Below are positions 61,316-64,000 of a stretch of DNA of 64,000 bases, one piece after another. The translations under genes were made by a program, and so were the position numbers. The notes beneath the pieces were generated by a model. That model did no database searches. It saw only the letters and a list, made by a program, of their open reading frames with translations, and was not told the origin of the DNA. The DNA lies in NCBI GenBank assembly GCA_965212505.1, contig OZ243123.1, positions 1,116,001 through 1,180,000 on the forward strand, written 5' to 3'. Each line of letters starts with the position of its first letter. Position 1 is the stretch's first letter. This DNA is from JAHEKO01 sp965212505 (GTDB taxonomy: Bacteria > Acidobacteriota > Thermoanaerobaculia > Multivoradales > JAHEKO01).

Positions 61316-61408
61316 CTCGGGGGACACGATACTCAATCCCGGGCGGCTGATCGGTCTCGGAGGCTTCCCGTTGACGGGGTGTTGTGCCCCCCGAATCTCC
61401 CTCGAATT
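61316..61408. repeat. Degenerate inverted repeat between convergent genes
   Basis: CTCGGGGGACACGATACTCA at 61317-61336 is nearly the same as the 33-bp repeat's arm (CGGGGGACACAATACTCA), and GTTGTGCCCCCCGAAT on the right side is its degenerate mate. Outer bases GTGAAA and TTTCAC also pair. This is a second member of the repeat family, 1.5 kb from the first, and probably ends both convergent transcripts. Confidence 0.6.
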
Positions 61409-62605
61409 TCACTCGGCGCGGAGCGCTTCGACGGGGTCGAGGCGCGCGGCGCGCCGCGCGGGCAATACGCCGGACAGCAAACCGGTTGCGACGCTGATCG
61501 CAACCGCCGCGATCAAGAATTCGGGCGGCGTGTGTACCGGCAGCCCGGGGATTGCCGTGCGCAGGAGCGCGCAGATGCCGAGGCCGACGCCGACGCCGAA
61601 CAGGCCGCCCAGGCTGGCGAGTGCGGCCGCTTCGGTCAGGAAGACCATCTCGACCTGACGCCGCGTGGCGCCGATGGAGCGGATCAGCCCGATCTCGTTG
61701 GTGCGCTCGCCGACCGCGATCCACATCATCGTGAGGATGCCGATCGCGCCTACCAGGAGTGACACGCCCGCAATCGCCGCCACTGCGGTCGTGATGATGT
61801 TCATGATGTTGCCGAAGACTTCGAGCATTCCCGCCTGGGTGATCAGCGTGAAGTCTTCCTTGCCCCGATGGCGATCGATCAGGGTAGAACGCACCGCATC
61901 GACCACGCGGTCTTCGATCTGGGCGTTCGAGTATTTGAGATCGATCTCGCCCAGCTCGTCGAGGTTGAAGAGCCTCATCGATCGCGCCACCGGTATCCAG
62001 ACTGCGTCGTTCAGATCGAACCCGAGCATCTGACCCTTGTCTTCCATGACGCCCACGACCCGGAACCTGCCGCCTGCGATGCGCACGAACTTGCCGAGGG
62101 CGGGCTCCTGGCCGAAGAGTTCGCGCTTGAGCGTCGGACCGAGAACCGCCTCGGCCGGGCCGCTCCAGGGATCCGACGAGTGCCAGAAGCTGCCGACTCG
62201 GACCGGCCACTGCCAGACCAACGGTACGTCGGGTGTCACGCCGTAGACGAAAACGCTGCGGCCGCGTCCGTTGCCTTCGACGCGCGCCATGGCGAAGGCG
62301 ATCGGCACCATCGCCTCGACACCCGGCACGCGAGCCAGCGCCTCGGCGTCGTGCAGCGTCAGCTTCTGAGTCGAGCCGCCAAAGGCTCCCGGCATTCCGC
62401 CGGTCTCCGCCTTGCCCGGGTTGATGGCGATGATGTTGGCGCCGAACTGCGAGAACTGATTGACGATGTAGCGGCGCGTGCCTTCGCCGATCGAGGTGAG
62501 CAGAATCACCGAGGCGATGCCGATGGCGATCCCGAGCATCGAGAGGAACGAGCGCAGGCGCTGTTTGGCGATCGCTCGGAGGGCGAGTCGGATCAGTTCA
62601 GGCAC
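61409..62605 (-). CDS. MacB-like ABC transporter permease
   Basis: 398 residues. N-terminal span (LRSFLSMLGIAIGIASVILL), a large periplasmic MacB-PCD domain (about 40-270, FSQFGANIIAINPGKAETGG), and a C-terminal FtsX domain of three spans (INETGLIRSIGATRR-like EIGLIRSIGATRRQVEMVFL). It works with the neighbouring permease and the ATPase; MacB types drive efflux or lipoprotein transfer. The substrate is unknown. Confidence 0.92.
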   Translation of the reverse strand: MPELIRLALRAIAKQRLRSFLSMLGIAIGIASVILLTSIGEGTRRYIVNQFSQFGANIIAINPGKAETGGMPGAFGGSTQKLTLHDAEALARVPGVEAMVPIAFAMARVEGNGRGRSVFVYGVTPDVPLVWQWPVRVGSFWHSSDPWSGPAEAVLGPTLKRELFGQEPALGKFVRIAGGRFRVVGVMEDKGQMLGFDLNDAVWIPVARSMRLFNLDELGEIDLKYSNAQIEDRVVDAVRSTLIDRHRGKEDFTLITQAGMLEVFGNIMNIITTAVAAIAGVSLLVGAIGILTMMWIAVGERTNEIGLIRSIGATRRQVEMVFLTEAAALASLGGLFGVGVGLGICALLRTAIPGLPVHTPPEFLIAAVAISVATGLLSGVLPARRAARLDPVEALRAE

Positions 62606-62611
62606 GGTTTG

Positions 62612-63811
62612 TCACCTCTTTCCGAGTGCCGCCACCGGGTCGAGTGCAGTCGCCCGCCGCGCCGGCAGCATGCCGAAGACGACGCCGACAACCACCGAGA
62701 CGCCGAGCGCCGCGGCGACCGCCCAGGCCGGCGTCGCCGCGGGGAAGGCGGGCCAGATGCGACCCGTCACGTGGATCACACTCCAGCCCGCAGCGAGGCC
62801 GATGAGCCCCCCGGCGAGTGAAATCAGTGCCGCTTCAGCGAGGAAGACCGCGAGGATCTGCCGGTTGCCGACGCCGACCGCCTTGAGCAGGCCGATCTCG
62901 CCGGTGCGCTCCGAGACCGACACGAGCATGACGTTCATGATGCCGACCCCGGCGACCGAGAGGGAGATCGCCGCGATTGCGCCCACGGCGAGGGTCAGCG
63001 TCGCGAGAATTCCCGAGAACGTGCTGACCACAGCGTCCTGAGTGATCACCGTCACGTCCTCTTCCTCGTGGCGTTCGGTGACCACCGTCAGAACACGCTC
63101 CTTGGCCAGGTCGAGGTCGGTGTGGGCGTGTACTTGAATCAGGATCCGGAACAGCGAGCTGCGATTGAGCATCTTCATGGCGGTCGACACCGGCACGATG
63201 GCGATGTCGTCGAAGTTGATGCCCATCTTGGTGCCCTGCTGGGCGAGGACGCCGATCACCCGCATGCGCCATCCGCCGACGCGGACAACCTCGCCCACCG
63301 GATCGTCGCCGTCGAAGAGCTCGCGCGCCGCCTGATGCCCGAGCACCGTGACGTTGGCGCCGCGAAACAGCTCCTCGTCCGGAAGGAACTCGCCGCGCTG
63401 GAGGGTCAGCCGGCGAGCGTGTACGTACTCTGGCGTCGTCCCGAGAATCACCACCTGCCGCCGGCGTTCGCCGTAGGCGACCTCGTCCGTGCCCATGGAG
63501 ATCGGTGCAACGCGTCGCGCCTGAGGTACCTGTCTCACGATCGCCTGCGAGTCCTCGAGCGTGAGGTCGTTCGGGACGCCGCCGATACCGAACGAGCCGC
63601 TGGTCTCGGTGCGGCCTGGCAGCACGATGAGCAGATTGGTTCCGAGGCTGGCGAACTGGTCGACGACGTAGAGGCGCGCACCCTCACCGAGTGCGGTGAG
63701 GATCACCACCGCCGCGACGCCGATCATCACTCCGAGGAGACTCAGCGCTGTGCGCAGGCCGTGACCGGTCAGGGCGCGAAACGAGAAGCCGAGCACCTCG
63801 CGTGCGGTCAT
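62612..63811 (-). CDS. MacB-like ABC transporter permease (second)
   Basis: 399 residues, a paralogue of the gene after it: GLRTALSLLGVMIGVAAVVI, FASLGTNLLIVLPGRTETSG, then EIGLLKAVGVGNRQILAVFL and three C-terminal spans. Two different permeases next to one ATPase suggest a heterodimeric transporter. It overlaps the ATPase gene by four bases. Confidence 0.92.
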   Translation of the reverse strand: MTAREVLGFSFRALTGHGLRTALSLLGVMIGVAAVVILTALGEGARLYVVDQFASLGTNLLIVLPGRTETSGSFGIGGVPNDLTLEDSQAIVRQVPQARRVAPISMGTDEVAYGERRRQVVILGTTPEYVHARRLTLQRGEFLPDEELFRGANVTVLGHQAARELFDGDDPVGEVVRVGGWRMRVIGVLAQQGTKMGINFDDIAIVPVSTAMKMLNRSSLFRILIQVHAHTDLDLAKERVLTVVTERHEEEDVTVITQDAVVSTFSGILATLTLAVGAIAAISLSVAGVGIMNVMLVSVSERTGEIGLLKAVGVGNRQILAVFLAEAALISLAGGLIGLAAGWSVIHVTGRIWPAFPAATPAWAVAAALGVSVVVGVVFGMLPARRATALDPVAALGKR

Positions 63812-64000
63812 TCCTCGTCGCCTCCGTCGTCGGCGAGCATCGCCACCACTTCGCCGATCTGGTCGCCGCGCACGCGCTTCGCCACCTGGCCGTCGACCAG
63901 TACGATCACGCGGTCGGCGCGGTGCGCGACACGCGCGTCGTGGGTGACCACGACCAGAGTCAATCCATCCGCGTTCAGTTCGTCGAGGAGGTCGAGCACC
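63808..64000 (-). CDS. ABC transporter ATP-binding protein, C-terminal part
   Basis: The last 63 or so residues of an ATPase running off the window end. LTLVVVTHDARVAHRADRVI carries the H-loop histidine and VLVDGQV the usual following strand. Walker A, Walker B and the signature motif lie outside the window. It is the nucleotide-binding partner of the two MacB-like permeases. Confidence 0.9.
   Translation of the reverse strand, partial: VLDLLDELNADGLTLVVVTHDARVAHRADRVIVLVDGQVAKRVRGDQIGEVVAMLADDGGDEE

Noticed and set aside
60729..62210. A 493-residue open frame on the minus strand
   Set aside because: Shadow of the AMMECR1-like gene and of the MacB-like permease in another frame.

Overview
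The window is GC-rich, densely coding bacterial DNA with no prophage, insertion sequence or CRISPR array. The best lineage hint is a secreted protein at 48663-49823 of the 'VWFA-related Acidobacterial domain' type. It fits with a very long GreA-domain protein, bactofilin, paired M16 peptidases and many small one-component regulators with adjacent effectors. I infer Acidobacteriota or a close relative; that is inference, since no rRNA is present.

Bases 1-15798 are a merged str/S10/spc/alpha ribosomal super-operon: the 3' part of tuf, then rpsJ-rplC-rplD-rplW-rplB-rpsS-rplV-rpsC-rplP-rpmC-rpsQ-rplN-rplX-rplE-rpsZ-rpsH-rplF-rplR-rpsE-rpmD-rplO-secY-adk-map-rpmJ-rpsM-rpsK-rpsD-rpoA-rplQ, closed by a strong intrinsic terminator. 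infA is missing from its usual place between map and rpmJ. S14, S4 and L36 all keep zinc-binding cysteines.

Bases 15800-34830 are accessory and housekeeping genes in small units: a PadR regulator with a membrane protein, a MarR regulator with a zinc-ribbon protein, a RarD-like permease, an exported methyltransferase-like lipoprotein, a LamG-like secreted protein with a CxxCH motif, an EF-G paralogue behind a hairpin-rich 0.5 kb intergenic region, a bactofilin/methyltransferase-like/M16/M16 operon, an AraC regulator, a SRPBCC-ArsR pair with a palindrome over its ribosome-binding site, and several secreted proteins. Bases 34900-41540 hold lexA (probably nearly leaderless), a PilT-type ATPase with an added C-terminal coiled coil, a CCA/poly(A) nucleotidyltransferase, a cell-wall amidase, and an ECF sigma/anti-sigma pair with a sigma-E-like promoter.

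Bases 41536-47711 hold a 690-residue GreA-domain protein and, divergent from it, a tight five-gene operon: repeat protein, RodZ-like protein, second repeat protein, J-domain/TPR protein and PP2C phosphatase. The two repeat proteins share a 90-residue C-terminal module that aligns without gaps. This operon is the most promising poorly described system in the window. Bases 47713-64000 carry secreted proteins, fatty-acid beta-oxidation genes (fadD-like, fadB/J-like), tRNA-Pro(CGG) with an adjacent compositionally odd gene, OPT and SSS transporters, a lipoprotein followed by a perfect 33-bp inverted repeat, a MEMO/AMMECR1 gene pair, and MacB-like ABC permeases with the end of their ATPase.
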